Origin: Tistrella mobilis KA081020-065
GTDB lineage: Bacteria; Pseudomonadota; Alphaproteobacteria; Tistrellales; Tistrellaceae
Assembly (NCBI RefSeq): GCF_000264455.2
Contig: NC_017956.1
Location: forward strand, 1,285,501-1,349,500
Direction: 5' to 3'
DNA length: 64,000 nt
Below, in pieces: positions 20,463 to 31,147 of this stretch. A model generated the notes under the pieces. It searched no databases. It worked only from the letters and a program-made list of their open reading frames with translations, and had not been told where the DNA came from. Both the position numbers and the translations under genes were made by a program. The number at the start of each line of letters is the position of its first letter. The stretch's first letter is position 1.

Positions 20463-21308
20463 TCAGGCAGGGCCGGCGCGTCTGAGCGCCCGGACGGCCG
20501 GATAGGCATCGTCATGGTCGAGCAGGTCGTTCTCCGGCAGGCTGGCCGGGTGTCGGAAATCCAGGCGATGGTGGCCGTCTTCCAGCGTCAGCATCGCCCA
20601 GCCGACCCGCTTCTCGCCGATCCGCTCCTGGATGTGATCGGGAATGATGAAGGCGGTGGAGGGCATCCACAGATGCTCTACCCCGGCCAGCATCAGCCGT
20701 CGGGCCTGGTGGGCGTGGCCCGAGATCACGAAGCGCAGATCGACGCCCGCCAGCAGATCCAGCAGCCGGGCGCGCGGGCCCGCCGGCACATAGCGGACAT
20801 GGGCCTCGTCATCGGTCGGGCCGTCGCGGAACAGCGGCTTGTGCAGGAACAGGCCCGTGGGGCCGCGGGCGGCGGCGAGCGCTGCCGCCAGCCAGTCGAA
20901 CTGTGCCGCCTCGGCGGCCAGCTCCGTGCCGAAGAGCTGGGCATTCAGCCCGATCAGCCGGAAACCCGCCGCCTCGGTCACCCAGTGATCGGGGCCGAAA
21001 GCGGCCTCCCAGGCGGCCAGGCGCGGGGGCGTCACCGGGCTCGACACATAGGCCCCGGGATGGGGCGGGTTGTCGCCCAGATCGTGATTGCCGGGCACGG
21101 CCAGACGCGGCGCCGACAGCGCCTGCAGGGCGTCCAGGGCCTGGACGTGCTCGGCCGGATCACCCGCGCCGTCGACGGTGACGTCGCCCAGATGGATGAT
21201 CAGATCCGGGCGCTCTGCCTCGATCAGCCGGGCGGCGACGTGCCAGTTGGCGGTGAAGCCGCGGGCGCGGGTGGCGATATGCGTGTCGGAAATCAGGGCG
21301 ATGCGCAT
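20463..21308 (-). CDS. calcineurin-like metallophosphoesterase
   Basis: 281 aa. The dimetal phosphodiesterase motifs are complete: DTH (residues 8-10), GDVTVDG, PGNHDLGDN and GHAHQ. The general form resembles cyclic-nucleotide or glycerophosphodiester phosphodiesterases (CpdA/GpdQ group). No signal peptide, so cytoplasmic. First gene of the ABC importer operon, 73 bp before the binding protein, which suggests that it processes the imported compound. Confidence 0.8.
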   Translation of the reverse strand: MRIALISDTHIATRARGFTANWHVAARLIEAERPDLIIHLGDVTVDGAGDPAEHVQALDALQALSAPRLAVPGNHDLGDNPPHPGAYVSSPVTPPRLAAWEAAFGPDHWVTEAAGFRLIGLNAQLFGTELAAEAAQFDWLAAALAAARGPTGLFLHKPLFRDGPTDDEAHVRYVPAGPRARLLDLLAGVDLRFVISGHAHQARRLMLAGVEHLWMPSTAFIIPDHIQERIGEKRVGWAMLTLEDGHHRLDFRHPASLPENDLLDHDDAYPAVRALRRAGPA

Positions 21309-21497
21309 GGGCGCGAACCTTTCGGCCGGTCAGATCCTTCCGGCCCCCGGCGCAGCCTGACGTATGCGGCCGCAGCGAGGTGACGCGCCGACCATAAGCG
21401 GTCATGATGTCATCCGCGTGACCGGCTTAGAACGGCGCCCGAAAGCCGTCATCGAACCGTCGTGAAGAGCATCCGGCCCCATGCCCATCGAACCTGC

Positions 21498-22157
21498 ATG
21501 TCCACCGAACTGACCACGGCCCGCATCCTGCAGGTGACCGAGCGCCTGATGGCGACCGCGGATGATCCCGATCGGATCACCGTGCGCCGCATTGCGGCCG
21601 CGGCCGGGGTGGCGGTTTCGGCGATCAACTATCATTTCGGATCGCGTGAGGCGCTGATGGTGGCGGCGATGGCGCGCTGCTACACCCGCTTCAATGCCGA
21701 GCGACTGAACCAGCTGACCGCGGCCGTGGATGCCGCCCGGCCGTCACCGCCGCCGCTGGATGCGGTGCTGACGGCATTGCTGGAGCCGTCGGTGCGCTGG
21801 CGTTACGACCCGGGCTCGGACTATCGCGTGTTCCTGAACTTCCGCGCCATCACCCGCCGCAGCGCAGATCCGGCGCTGGGCCGGGCGCTTTCCGAAGAGG
21901 TCGACCATCTGCGGCTGTTCCTGGATGTGCTGGCCCGGATCGCCCCGCATCTGAACCGGGCGGAACTCGGCTGGCGGCTGCATGCCACACTGGGCATCCG
22001 CGACAACGTGCTGCGCAACCGCACCCGGCTGGTGGCTCTGGCCGGTACTGCCATCGACCCCGACGACCCGGCGCGGGTTCTGGCCGAACTGGTGGCGATG
22101 ACCCGCTGCCTGTTTCTGGCGCCGGCGGGTGGGGTAGGCCGGAGTATGCGGCGGTGA
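21498..22157 (+). CDS. TetR/AcrR family transcriptional regulator
   Basis: 219 aa from the ATG at 21498; a GTG at 21462 is an alternative. The N-terminal helix-turn-helix ITVRRIAAAAGVAVSAINYHFGSREALMVAAM is classic TetR. The C-terminal ligand domain is divergent. It faces away from the metallophosphoesterase/ABC operon with a 189-bp shared intergenic region, so local control of that operon is likely (inference from divergence only). Confidence 0.8.
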   Translation: MSTELTTARILQVTERLMATADDPDRITVRRIAAAAGVAVSAINYHFGSREALMVAAMARCYTRFNAERLNQLTAAVDAARPSPPPLDAVLTALLEPSVRWRYDPGSDYRVFLNFRAITRRSADPALGRALSEEVDHLRLFLDVLARIAPHLNRAELGWRLHATLGIRDNVLRNRTRLVALAGTAIDPDDPARVLAELVAMTRCLFLAPAGGVGRSMRR

Positions 22158-22257
22158 GCGGAGGCGGAGACGGCGGGACGCGATGATGTTGTCACCTGAC
22201 CGAATCTCCGATTGAATCACCGGGGCCGGAAGTGCGTCACCGCCGTCGGGAGGCCCC

Positions 22258-23391
22258 ATGTCGAACGTCTTCATCTCGCATGCATCAGTGGACAAGCCCT
22301 TCGTGCTGCGGCTGGCCGTGGGGCTTCTCGCAAAGGGCATTCCGGTCTGGCTCGACAAGTGGAGCATCACGCTCGGCGATTCGCTGCTCGATGCCATCTA
22401 TGACGGTCTGGAGCGGAGCGGTTTTGTCGTGGTCGTGGTGTCCGACGCGGCCATCCGCTCCGGCTGGGTCAACAGGGAGCTGAATGCGGCACTGGCGCGG
22501 GAAGAGCAGACCGGCCGCCGTTTCGTGATCCCCATCCGGATCGACGACACGAATATGCCGCTCAAGGTGGCGGACCGGCTTTATGCGAATTTCGCGACAC
22601 GCGGCTTCTCCGAAGCTCTGGAGGATCTGGCCCGGGTGCTCGTCTCGAAAGGCGCTGCCGACATGGCGGTCCCGCCGGAGCGGGAGGTGCTGCCCTTGCG
22701 CTTCACCCGGCCGGTCGATCTGGACGCGGCGGTATTGGAGGCAAGTTGGAAGCATATGCGCCGACGCCACCCGGACCTTGTGCTGTCGCCTGACCAGATC
22801 GCTCTGGTCGAGGATGAGGACTACGGATCATTGCGCCGGTCGCTGCATCACCGCATCGACGGGATTGCGCAAGACCCGGATTACACGCCCGAAGTCGAAA
22901 GACATCTGAAGGACATGAATGACCTGGCGGCCCGGCTGGAGGTTGTGCTGCGGGCGGGGGTCGCGGAGCTGTTGAACCGGGGCAAGGAGATCGACGCGGT
23001 CCTGTGGTTTGCGAAGATCATCCGGGCGCGCGCGCTCTACAGGCTGTGGACCACCAGAATGGTTGCGGGCGGTCTGGGGCAGGACTGGAAAATTGCCGGT
23101 CTTCACGATCGCACGGATGCCCGCGACTTTTTCGGAACGGACGAGCTGGCGCTCGTCGATCTGTGGCGGGACGGGGATCGGAACGGATACTTCATCCTCT
23201 GGCTGCCGCGGCGCGACCTCGCGGACCTGTACCGCCATGGTCGGCCGCAGCGCTATTATGACGGCTCCCCGACGATGATGTCGGAGCACATCTATGTCTA
23301 TCCGCAGATGCTGGCAGAGCATCTCTGTCATCCGCTGAAGACCCGCGAGCCGGTCTGGGATCTGTCGGAGGCGATGATCGGCCTCCACTGA
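22258..23391 (+). CDS. TIR-domain protein with uncharacterised C-terminal region
   Basis: 377 aa. Residues 1-~135 form a TIR domain: FISHASVDKPFVLRLAVGLLAKGIPVWLDKWSI, then VVVVVSDAAIRSGWVNRELNAAL. E74 in WVNREL aligns with the catalytic glutamate of TIR NADases (SARM1 has WVHKEI), so NAD+ cleavage is possible. Residues ~140-377 match no family I recognise and carry no STAND, SIR2 or membrane segment. The start has GGGAGG four bases upstream. It stands alone between a TetR gene and the cupin gene. Bacterial TIR proteins often act in phage defence, but there is no sensor partner here. Confidence 0.8.
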   Translation: MSNVFISHASVDKPFVLRLAVGLLAKGIPVWLDKWSITLGDSLLDAIYDGLERSGFVVVVVSDAAIRSGWVNRELNAALAREEQTGRRFVIPIRIDDTNMPLKVADRLYANFATRGFSEALEDLARVLVSKGAADMAVPPEREVLPLRFTRPVDLDAAVLEASWKHMRRRHPDLVLSPDQIALVEDEDYGSLRRSLHHRIDGIAQDPDYTPEVERHLKDMNDLAARLEVVLRAGVAELLNRGKEIDAVLWFAKIIRARALYRLWTTRMVAGGLGQDWKIAGLHDRTDARDFFGTDELALVDLWRDGDRNGYFILWLPRRDLADLYRHGRPQRYYDGSPTMMSEHIYVYPQMLAEHLCHPLKTREPVWDLSEAMIGLH

Positions 23392-23410
23392 TCGTTCCCG
23401 TGCCCACACG

Positions 23411-23773
23411 TCAGGTGCCTTCGTAAAGCCGCGGCGCGCGTTCCCAGATCAGCAGGGCGGTGCAACCGGTGTCGCTGCGCACCTTGTGTTCCGTGCCGGG
23501 CTCGTTGACCACCAGCGTGCCGGTGTCGTAGGTGCCGGCATCGTCGCTCTGGCGGCCTTCCAGGATCAGGATGGTCTCGCGGCCGGTATGGGCGTGGCGC
23601 GGCACGTCGGATCCGGGGGCGTAGCGCAGCAGGGCTGCCGCAGGTCCACCATCGGGGCTGCGGTGCAGCCAGTGGGCCTCGACACCCGGGCGGAAGGGCT
23701 GCCAGTCCAGCGCCGCGCGGGCGGCGGGGTCGAGCAGGCCGGCGCGGAGCACGGCGGGAAGATCGGCGGTCAT
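23411..23773 (-). CDS. ChrR-like cupin domain protein
   Basis: 120 aa single cupin. Metal-ligand residues are present: H60, H62 and E66 in PRHAHTGRETILILEG, and H96 in NEPGTEHKV. This matches anti-ECF-sigma ChrR-type cupin domains without their zinc-binding N terminus. The gene is coupled to the upstream cysteine hydrolase by an ATGA overlap and is the last gene of the biuret/triuret operon. Its role there is unknown. Confidence 0.75.
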   Translation of the reverse strand: MTADLPAVLRAGLLDPAARAALDWQPFRPGVEAHWLHRSPDGGPAAALLRYAPGSDVPRHAHTGRETILILEGRQSDDAGTYDTGTLVVNEPGTEHKVRSDTGCTALLIWERAPRLYEGT

Positions 23774-24450
23774 GTATCGGCCCTCAATCCGGCAAGCACG
23801 GCATCCACCGGTGCCGCCCAGCCGACGATGCCGGCCTGGGCGGTGATCATGGCGACGGTCGCGGCCTTGAATTCGGGGAAATAGCTGTCGGTGGCGTCGG
23901 TGGCGAGCAGGCAGTCGAAGCCGCGGTCATTGGCCTCGCGCATCGTGGTCTGCACGCAGACCTCGGTGGTGACGCCGGCGAAGACCAGATGGCTGATGCC
24001 GCGGCGGGCAAGCTCGTCACCCAGAGATGTCGCGTGGAAAGCGCCCTTGCCCGGCTTGTCGATCACGACCTCTCCCGGCAGCGGCGCCAGTTCCGGAATG
24101 ATGTCGGCGCCCGGCTCGCCGCGGATCAGGATCCGGCCCATCGGCCCCGGATCGCCGATCCGGAGCGGCCCCGGCCCACGGCCATGCTTGGCAGGCGGGC
24201 AGTCGGAAAGGTCCGGCAGATGGCATTCGCGGGTGTGAAAGACGGGAAGCCCCGCCGCGCGGAAGCCGTCCAGCAGGCGGCGAGTCGGCGCGATGGACGG
24301 CCGCACCCGGGCGACATCATTGCCGAGCGAGGCACCGAAACCACCCGGCTCCAGAAAGTCGCGCTGCATGTCGATGACGATGAGCGCCAGCCGGTCGGCG
24401 GACGCCGTGAAGGCGTAAGGGGCGGCATCGATGGTGATGGTAACCGGCAT
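23770..24450 (-). CDS. cysteine hydrolase, triuret hydrolase-like (isochorismatase fold)
   Basis: 226 aa. The D-K-C triad of cysteine hydrolases is D27 (LIVIDMQRDF), K132 ([10 protein letters not shown]) and C165 ([19 protein letters not shown]). From memory the sequence is close to the triuret hydrolase TrtA group (LEPGGFGASLGND and SYFPEF segments), which turns triuret into carboxybiuret, and so biuret, plus ammonia. It is a distinct paralogue of the BiuH-like enzyme two genes upstream. Cytoplasmic. The TrtA assignment is an inference; another ureide or amide is possible. Confidence 0.7.
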   Translation of the reverse strand: MPVTITIDAAPYAFTASADRLALIVIDMQRDFLEPGGFGASLGNDVARVRPSIAPTRRLLDGFRAAGLPVFHTRECHLPDLSDCPPAKHGRGPGPLRIGDPGPMGRILIRGEPGADIIPELAPLPGEVVIDKPGKGAFHATSLGDELARRGISHLVFAGVTTEVCVQTTMREANDRGFDCLLATDATDSYFPEFKAATVAMITAQAGIVGWAAPVDAVLAGLRADT

Positions 24451-24468
24451 GGTGTGGCAGGGCTCCCG

Positions 24469-26042
<1,574 letters not shown>

Positions 26043-26046
<4 letters not shown>

Positions 26047-26744
26047 GGCAGAGCCTCGATGAAGGCGGTGGAGCTGGAGACCGAGCCGAAAACGCCGCCC
26101 TGCATCTTGATCATGCGGATGGCATGATCGTGATTGGCCCGGTCGGTGGCGCCGCAGCAGTCTTCCAGCAGCAGGCATTCGAAGCCGCGGTCATTGGCCT
26201 CGCGCATCGTGGTGTGGACGCAGACATCGGTGGTGATGCCGGCGAGCACGATGTTGCGGATGCCGCGGGTGTGCAGGATCAGCTCCAGATCGGTGGCGCA
26301 GAACGATCCCTTGCCCGGCTTGTCGATCACGGGTTCGCCCGGCAGCGGCGCCAGTTCGGGGATGATTTCCCAGCCCGGTTCGTCGCGAACCAGGATCCGC
26401 CCGCAGGGGCCCGGATCGCCGATGCCGGCGCCGATGCGCTGCGACCGCCAGAGCTTGTTGGCCGGCAGGTCCGACAGATCCGGGCGATGGCCTTCGCGGG
26501 TGTGGATGATGTGATAGCCCCGGGCCCGCATCGCCGCCAGCACCGCCCCGATCGGCCCGATCGGCGCCCGGGTCAGCGACAGGTCGTAGCCCATCTTGTC
26601 GACATAGCCGCCGACCCCGCAGAAATCGGTCTGCATGTCGATGATGATCAGCGCGGTGTTGGCGGGGGCAAGCCTGCCGTCGAAGGGCCAGGGATAGGGA
26701 TCGCCCGGGATGGTGTGGAGATCGGTCACGGTCATTCTGGACAT
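26043..26744 (-). CDS. biuH: biuret hydrolase (BiuH-like cysteine hydrolase)
   Basis: 233 aa. D36 ([13 protein letters not shown]), K142 ([16 protein letters not shown]) and C175 ([19 protein letters not shown]) form the catalytic triad. [38 protein letters not shown] and [11 protein letters not shown] closely match the Rhizobium biuret hydrolase as I remember it. The reaction is biuret + H2O to allophanate + NH3; allophanate is then removed by AtzF, encoded divergently at 31148. Embedded inside the importer operon between a permease and the ATPase. Confidence 0.8.
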
Positions 26745-26772
26745 CCTCGGTTCAGGCGAGCGTGGGGCGGGA

Positions 26773-27699
26773 TCAGCGGGTGACCGACAGCTCGCCCGGC
26801 GCGCCGGCCAGGCGGCGGCGCGAGGAAGAGGCGAGGACCATGATCACCAGGGTCAGCAGATAGGGGGCGGCGTTGAACAGGTAGTAGCCCTGGGTGACCC
26901 CCACCGCCTGGAGCGCGGGGCCGAGCGCGCTGGCGCCGCCGAAGAGCAGCGCGGCATAGAAGCACCAGATCGGGTTCCAGCGGGCGAAGATGACCAGCGC
27001 CACCGCGGTGATGCCCTGGCCGCTCGACAGGCCTTCATTCCAGCTGCCGGGGTAGTAGAGCGACAGGAAGGCGCCGCCGACACCGGCCAGGAAGCCGCCC
27101 GTCATCGTCGCCCACATCCGCACCCGGTCGGGGTCGTAGCCCATGGCGCGAGCGGCATCGGCGCTGTCGCCGACCATGCGGATGATCAGCCCCCAGGGGG
27201 TGGCGCGGAAGGCCCACAGCATGGCGACCGCCAGCAGGGCGCCGATCACGAAGAGCACGTTCACCTCCAGCGCCGCGCGGATCTGCGGCACCTCGCTCCA
27301 GAAGCCCAGGCTGATCGCCGGCAGATGCGGGGCGGTGGGCTGGATGAAGGGCTTGCCCAGGAAGAAGGCGAGGCCGGTGCCCAGCAGCATCAGCGCGATG
27401 CCGACCGCGATGTCGTTGACCCGCGGCAGGGCGCAGATCAGCGCATGCAGCAACCCGAAGGCCGTGCCGGCGAGGCCCGCGACCAGCACGCCCGCCCAGG
27501 GCGAGCCGGTGAGATAGGCGGTGCCGTAGCCGCTCATCGCGCCCATCACCAGCGTGCCTTCCAGGCCGAGATTGATCCGGCCGCTCTTCTCGGTCAGGCA
27601 TTCGCCCAGGCTGACGAAGAGGAAGGGGGTGGAGATGCGGATCGCGCCTGCGATCACCGCCAGCGGCACGCCCCACCAGCCCAGAGCCGCGTCTTCCAT
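26773..27699 (-). CDS. BMP-family ABC transporter permease 2
   Basis: 308 aa from ATG 27697-27699. Multi-helix membrane protein of the BPD_transp_2 type (RbsC/YufQ group): the conserved cytoplasmic [19 protein letters not shown] and [25 protein letters not shown] segments are present. The start lies four bases after the stop of the other permease. Partner in the biuret/triuret-associated importer. Confidence 0.85.
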   Translation of the reverse strand: MEDAALGWWGVPLAVIAGAIRISTPFLFVSLGECLTEKSGRINLGLEGTLVMGAMSGYGTAYLTGSPWAGVLVAGLAGTAFGLLHALICALPRVNDIAVGIALMLLGTGLAFFLGKPFIQPTAPHLPAISLGFWSEVPQIRAALEVNVLFVIGALLAVAMLWAFRATPWGLIIRMVGDSADAARAMGYDPDRVRMWATMTGGFLAGVGGAFLSLYYPGSWNEGLSSGQGITAVALVIFARWNPIWCFYAALLFGGASALGPALQAVGVTQGYYLFNAAPYLLTLVIMVLASSSRRRLAGAPGELSVTR

Positions 27700-27703
27700 G
27701 GGA

Positions 27704-28804
27704 TCAGGCCTTTCCGGTGGCGGCCGGTGCCGCGGGGGCGGCGTTGCGGCGGCGGGGGAGAGAGGGCAGGCGCAGCCGGCCATAGAGGGTTTCACTGGCA
27801 AGCAGCACCACGAACAGGATGCCCTGCAGCACCAGAACCGTGGCGTCGGGCAGGTCCAGCCGGCGCTGAAGCAGGCCGCCGCTGGCACCGATCCCGCCCA
27901 TCAGGATCGCGACCGGGATGATGGCGAGCGGGTTCTGGCGGGCGAGGAAGGCGACCAGAATGCCGGTGAAGCCATAACCGGCGGCGAGCGTGGCATTGGC
28001 ACGGCCATGGACGGCCGCGACCTCGACCATGCCGGCAAGTCCCGCAGCGGCGCCGCCGATCATGGTCACGGCGACGATCAGCCACCCGACCGGCAGGCCG
28101 GCGGCGCGCCCGGCGCGGACATTGCCGCCGACCATGCGGGCCGCGAAGCCGAAGGTGGTCTTGAACATCAGCACCCAGGCGGCCAGGCAGAAGACCACGC
28201 CGATCACGAAGCCCCAATGCACGTCCATGCCGGGCATGTCGCCGATCATGAAGCCATCGCCGATCGCGGGGGTGGAGGGCTTGTTCAGGCTGGCCGGGTC
28301 GCGCATCGGCCCTTCGACCATGTGGTTCAGCACCGCGATTGCGATATAGACCATCAGCAGGCTGGAAATCGTCTCGCTGACGCCGCGGGCATGGCGCAGC
28401 CCGCCGGCGACGCCGATCCAGACCGCACCGGCCGCCATGCCGGCCGCCGCCATGGCCAGCTGCACCACCAGCACCGGTGCCCCGGCATCGGCCAGCGGCA
28501 GGCCGGCGGCCATGGCCGCCAGCCCGCCCAGCACCAGCGCCCCTTCGGCGCCGATCACCACCAGCCCCATCTGGGCCGGCAGGGCGGTGCACAGCGCCAC
28601 CAGCAGCAGCGGGGCCGCACGCTGAAGCGTGTTCTGCCACGAGAACCAGGTGCCGAAGGCGCCGCGATACATCAGCTGATACAGCTCGATCGGATCCACC
28701 CCCACCGCCGCCACGAAGGCGCCGAACAGCACCATGCTGACCGCGACCGCCAACACGGGAATGGCGACGGCCTCGGCCGCCTGCCGGAGTTTCGGGTCTG
28801 ACAT
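27704..28804 (-). CDS. BMP-family ABC transporter permease 1
   Basis: 366 aa from ATG 28802-28804; an ATG six codons upstream is possible. Hydrophobic protein with the YufP-type signature LPAQMGLVVIGAEGALVLGGLAA and RMVGGNVRAGRAAGLPV. Follows the binding-protein gene after about 110 bp and precedes permease 2 directly. The C terminus is alanine/proline-rich. Confidence 0.85.
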   Translation of the reverse strand: MSDPKLRQAAEAVAIPVLAVAVSMVLFGAFVAAVGVDPIELYQLMYRGAFGTWFSWQNTLQRAAPLLLVALCTALPAQMGLVVIGAEGALVLGGLAAMAAGLPLADAGAPVLVVQLAMAAAGMAAGAVWIGVAGGLRHARGVSETISSLLMVYIAIAVLNHMVEGPMRDPASLNKPSTPAIGDGFMIGDMPGMDVHWGFVIGVVFCLAAWVLMFKTTFGFAARMVGGNVRAGRAAGLPVGWLIVAVTMIGGAAAGLAGMVEVAAVHGRANATLAAGYGFTGILVAFLARQNPLAIIPVAILMGGIGASGGLLQRRLDLPDATVLVLQGILFVVLLASETLYGRLRLPSLPRRRNAAPAAPAATGKA

Positions 28805-28913
28805 CGTCCGGGCCTGGAGCATGGCGCTGTGCGACTTCCTGACGGCGATGGAAGAGGATGCGGGGGGGAGGGGGCGAGTTGGGGGGAGGGGGCCGATCAG
28901 GCGGTGGCGCCGA

Positions 28914-30023
28914 TCACCCCCTGACCAGGTAGTCCATCTTTTCAAGCGCGATGTCGGTCTGGCCGTGGGTGGTGCCGGCGGCGATCACGGTGCCGCCCTT
29001 GTTGTCCCTGATCGGGCCCTTGAAGATCGCGAAATCGCCGGCCATGAACTGCGCCTTGACCGCATCGGCCGCGGCGCGCCCGGCCTCGGGCGCCGCGGCA
29101 CCATAGGCCGAGGTCTTGACGATGCCCTCTTTCAGCCCGCCGCGAACCAGCGACGGGATGTCGGTGCCGGCCAGCACGTCCTTCACGAAGCGGGGATAAA
29201 GGCTCTCCCAGTTCCATTCGGCGCCGGTGAGATAGCCCTTGGGCGCCAGCGGCGCCTGGGTGGCGTGATAGCCGCAGGTGAACATGCCCCGGCGTTCGGC
29301 GGTCTCCACCACCACCTTGGGGCTGTCGACATGGCAGGTCACGACATCGGCGCCCTGATCGGCCAGGCTGTTGGTGGCCTCGGCCTCTTTGACCGGCATC
29401 GACCAGTCGCCGGTGAAGATCACCTGGGTGGTGATGGCAGGGTCGACCGAGCGGGCACCGAGGGTGAAGGCGTTGATGTTGCGCAGCACCTGGGGGATCG
29501 GCTTGGCGGCGACGAAGCCCAGCTTCTTCGTCTTCGAGGCATGACCGGCGACGATGCCCGACAGATATTGCGGCTCGTCGATATAACCGAAATAGCTGTG
29601 GGCGTTCTTGGGGTGACCCTCGGCCCAGAGGCCACCGCAATGCAGGAAGGTCACCTCCGGATACTTCTCCGCCATCTTCATCACATGCGGGTCGTAATAG
29701 CCGAAGGAGGTGGGAAAGATCAGTTCGGCGCCGTCGAGATTGATCATGCTCTCGATGGTCTTCTGAACCTCGATCGTCTCGGGCACGTTCTCTTCTTCAA
29801 GCACCGTGACGTTCGGGAAGGCGGCCTTCACCGCGGCAGCGCCCTGGGCATGGGCCTGGTTGTAGCCGAAATCGTCGCGCGGCCCGACATAGATGAAGCC
29901 GACCGTCAGCTTACCGGCCGCCAGCGCCCGCCTGAACGGCAGGCCCGCAGTGGCGCCGAGCACGCCGAGGGCGCCGGCGCCCTTCAGCAGCGTGCGGCGG
30001 TTGAGGAAAAGATCATGGGCCAT
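28914..30023 (-). CDS. BMP-family ABC transporter substrate-binding protein, Tat-exported
   Basis: 369 aa from ATG 30021-30023 (GAGGAGG upstream). Twin-arginine signal NRRTLLKGAGALGVLGATAGLP, then a BMP/PnrA fold: GKLTVGFIYVGPRDDFGYNQAHAQG and LIFPTSFGYYDPHVMKMAEKYPEVTFLHCGG. BMP-family proteins bind nucleosides or other small ring/ureide compounds. Being first in the operon with biuH and the triuret-hydrolase-like gene, the likely ligand is triuret, biuret or a related ureide (inference). Confidence 0.85.
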   Translation of the reverse strand: MAHDLFLNRRTLLKGAGALGVLGATAGLPFRRALAAGKLTVGFIYVGPRDDFGYNQAHAQGAAAVKAAFPNVTVLEEENVPETIEVQKTIESMINLDGAELIFPTSFGYYDPHVMKMAEKYPEVTFLHCGGLWAEGHPKNAHSYFGYIDEPQYLSGIVAGHASKTKKLGFVAAKPIPQVLRNINAFTLGARSVDPAITTQVIFTGDWSMPVKEAEATNSLADQGADVVTCHVDSPKVVVETAERRGMFTCGYHATQAPLAPKGYLTGAEWNWESLYPRFVKDVLAGTDIPSLVRGGLKEGIVKTSAYGAAAPEAGRAAADAVKAQFMAGDFAIFKGPIRDNKGGTVIAAGTTHGQTDIALEKMDYLVRG

Positions 30024-30227
30024 GACGAGAGCATCCTCCTCGGGACGGGCGGGCTGTGGGGCCGGACGGGCGATGGGGGCTGATCGGCCGTGTCTGATCC
30101 GCCGTCCGCAAGCCGCGTGCCAAGCGCCTCTGTCCGTCGCAATGGATTGATTCAAAAAGAAGAAGCCGACAGTTGCGCCGTCAACACAGAGGCTGACCGC
30201 ATGTGTTTGTCTATTTTATGTGCATTA

Positions 30228-30239
30228 ATTGCATGCAAT
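30228..30239. promoter_or_regulatory. operator candidate ATTGCATGCAAT
   Basis: Perfect 12-bp palindrome ATTGCATGCAAT, lying between the putative -35 and -10 of the rightward promoter. The core TTGCATGCAA recurs at 30359-30368. Such palindromes are typical GntR/FadR-type operators, and a GntR (FCD) gene starts at 30416. Confidence 0.55.
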
Positions 30240-30357
30240 GATTAATTTATAATCATATATAGGGATGATGCTCGAAATATCCGGGGAAGCTCTTCGGAAT
30301 TTTTGGATTAATATATTGTTTTAAAAGAGAAAAATATGGCATTTGCTGAATTGGCAT

Positions 30358-30369
30358 TTTGCATGCAAA
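30358..30369. promoter_or_regulatory. operator candidate TTTGCATGCAAA
   Basis: Second perfect 12-bp palindrome with the same 10-bp core, centred 130 bp from the first and 47 bp before the gntR start codon. Two sites far apart could allow repression by DNA looping, or separate control of the two directions. Confidence 0.55.
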
Positions 30370-30415
30370 TTCGTATGCAGCTTCTGGCCCCCGCATCAGC
30401 AGTCGAAGGCCCCCG

Positions 30416-31135
30416 ATGACCGATCAGATCCGACCCGCCGCCGACGGCCCGCCAGGCGGGCTGCGTCGCAGCCTGGCTGATACCCTTGCCCGTGCGATTG
30501 CCGACGACATCATCGAAGGCCGCCTGCTGCCGGGCGTGCGGCTTGACGAGCATGAACTGGCTGCCCGCTTCGATGTCTCGCGCACGCCGGTGCGTGAAGC
30601 ATTGGGCCAGGTCTGCGCCATGGGCCTGGCCGAACGCCGCCCCAATCGCGGCGTGCTGGTGATGGTGATGTCCGAGGCCCGGCTGGAAGAGATGTTCGTG
30701 GCCATGGCCGAGCTGGAGGCCGCGGCGGCCCGGCTGGCCGCCCTGCATATGACTGGCGCCGAACGCCGCGGGCTGGAGGCGCTGCATCTGGACAGCGCCG
30801 CCGCGGTGCGGGCCGGCGCCACCGACGACTATGCCGCCTTCAACACCCGCTTCCACCAGGCGATCTATGCCGGCGCCCATAATTCTTATCTGGAGGAGCT
30901 GGTCGGGCTGACCCGCAAGCGCCTGGCGCCCTTCCGGCGTGCCCAGTTCAACGTTCTGGGCCGGCTCGCCTCGTCCTGCGAGGAACATGACCGCATGGTG
31001 CAGGCCATCCTGCGCGGCGATGCCGAGGCCGCTGCGGCCGAGACCCGCGCCCATGTGCTGACGGTCAGCGCCGCCTCCGTCGCCTATGTCGGCACCCGCG
31101 CCCGCAGCACCGCCAGATCCGACCAGCCCGTTTAA
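30416..31135 (+). CDS. GntR family (FCD domain) transcriptional regulator
   Basis: 239 aa from ATG 30416, with GAAGG seven bases upstream. N-terminal winged helix (GRLLPGVRLDEHELAARFDVSRTPVREALGQVCAMGLAERRPNRGVLV) followed by an all-helical FCD effector domain with the H residues of FNTRFHQAIYAGAHN and CEEHDRMVQAI that usually hold a metal or acid ligand. Co-oriented with atzF (12 bp gap) and divergent from the importer operon, so it is the likely regulator of the whole island through the TTGCATGCAA sites. Confidence 0.85.
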   Translation: MTDQIRPAADGPPGGLRRSLADTLARAIADDIIEGRLLPGVRLDEHELAARFDVSRTPVREALGQVCAMGLAERRPNRGVLVMVMSEARLEEMFVAMAELEAAAARLAALHMTGAERRGLEALHLDSAAAVRAGATDDYAAFNTRFHQAIYAGAHNSYLEELVGLTRKRLAPFRRAQFNVLGRLASSCEEHDRMVQAILRGDAEAAAAETRAHVLTVSAASVAYVGTRARSTARSDQPV

Positions 31136-31147
31136 GGACGTCGCCCG

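Larger units (their letters stand above)
30024..30415. promoter_or_regulatory. AT-rich divergent promoter region of the biuret importer operon and gntR-atzF
   Basis: About 390 bp without a gene. 30160-30370 is strikingly AT-rich compared with the rest of the window. It holds two perfect TTGCATGCAA palindromes (separate entries) and a perfect TATAAT at 30248-30253. A weak -35 (TTAATT, 30225-30230) lies 17 bp upstream of it for rightward transcription. The leftward operon promoter must also be here, but I cannot fix its hexamers. Confidence 0.55.

Noticed and set aside
21385-21415. Operator palindrome between the metallophosphoesterase and tetR genes
   Set aside because: Only ATGA-TG-TCAT (4-bp arms) is present; longer pairing fails.
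30338-30364. Sigma-54 promoter-like TGGCA…GC elements before gntR
   Set aside because: GG-GC distances are 7-8 bases, not the invariant 10-bp spacing of -24/-12 promoters.
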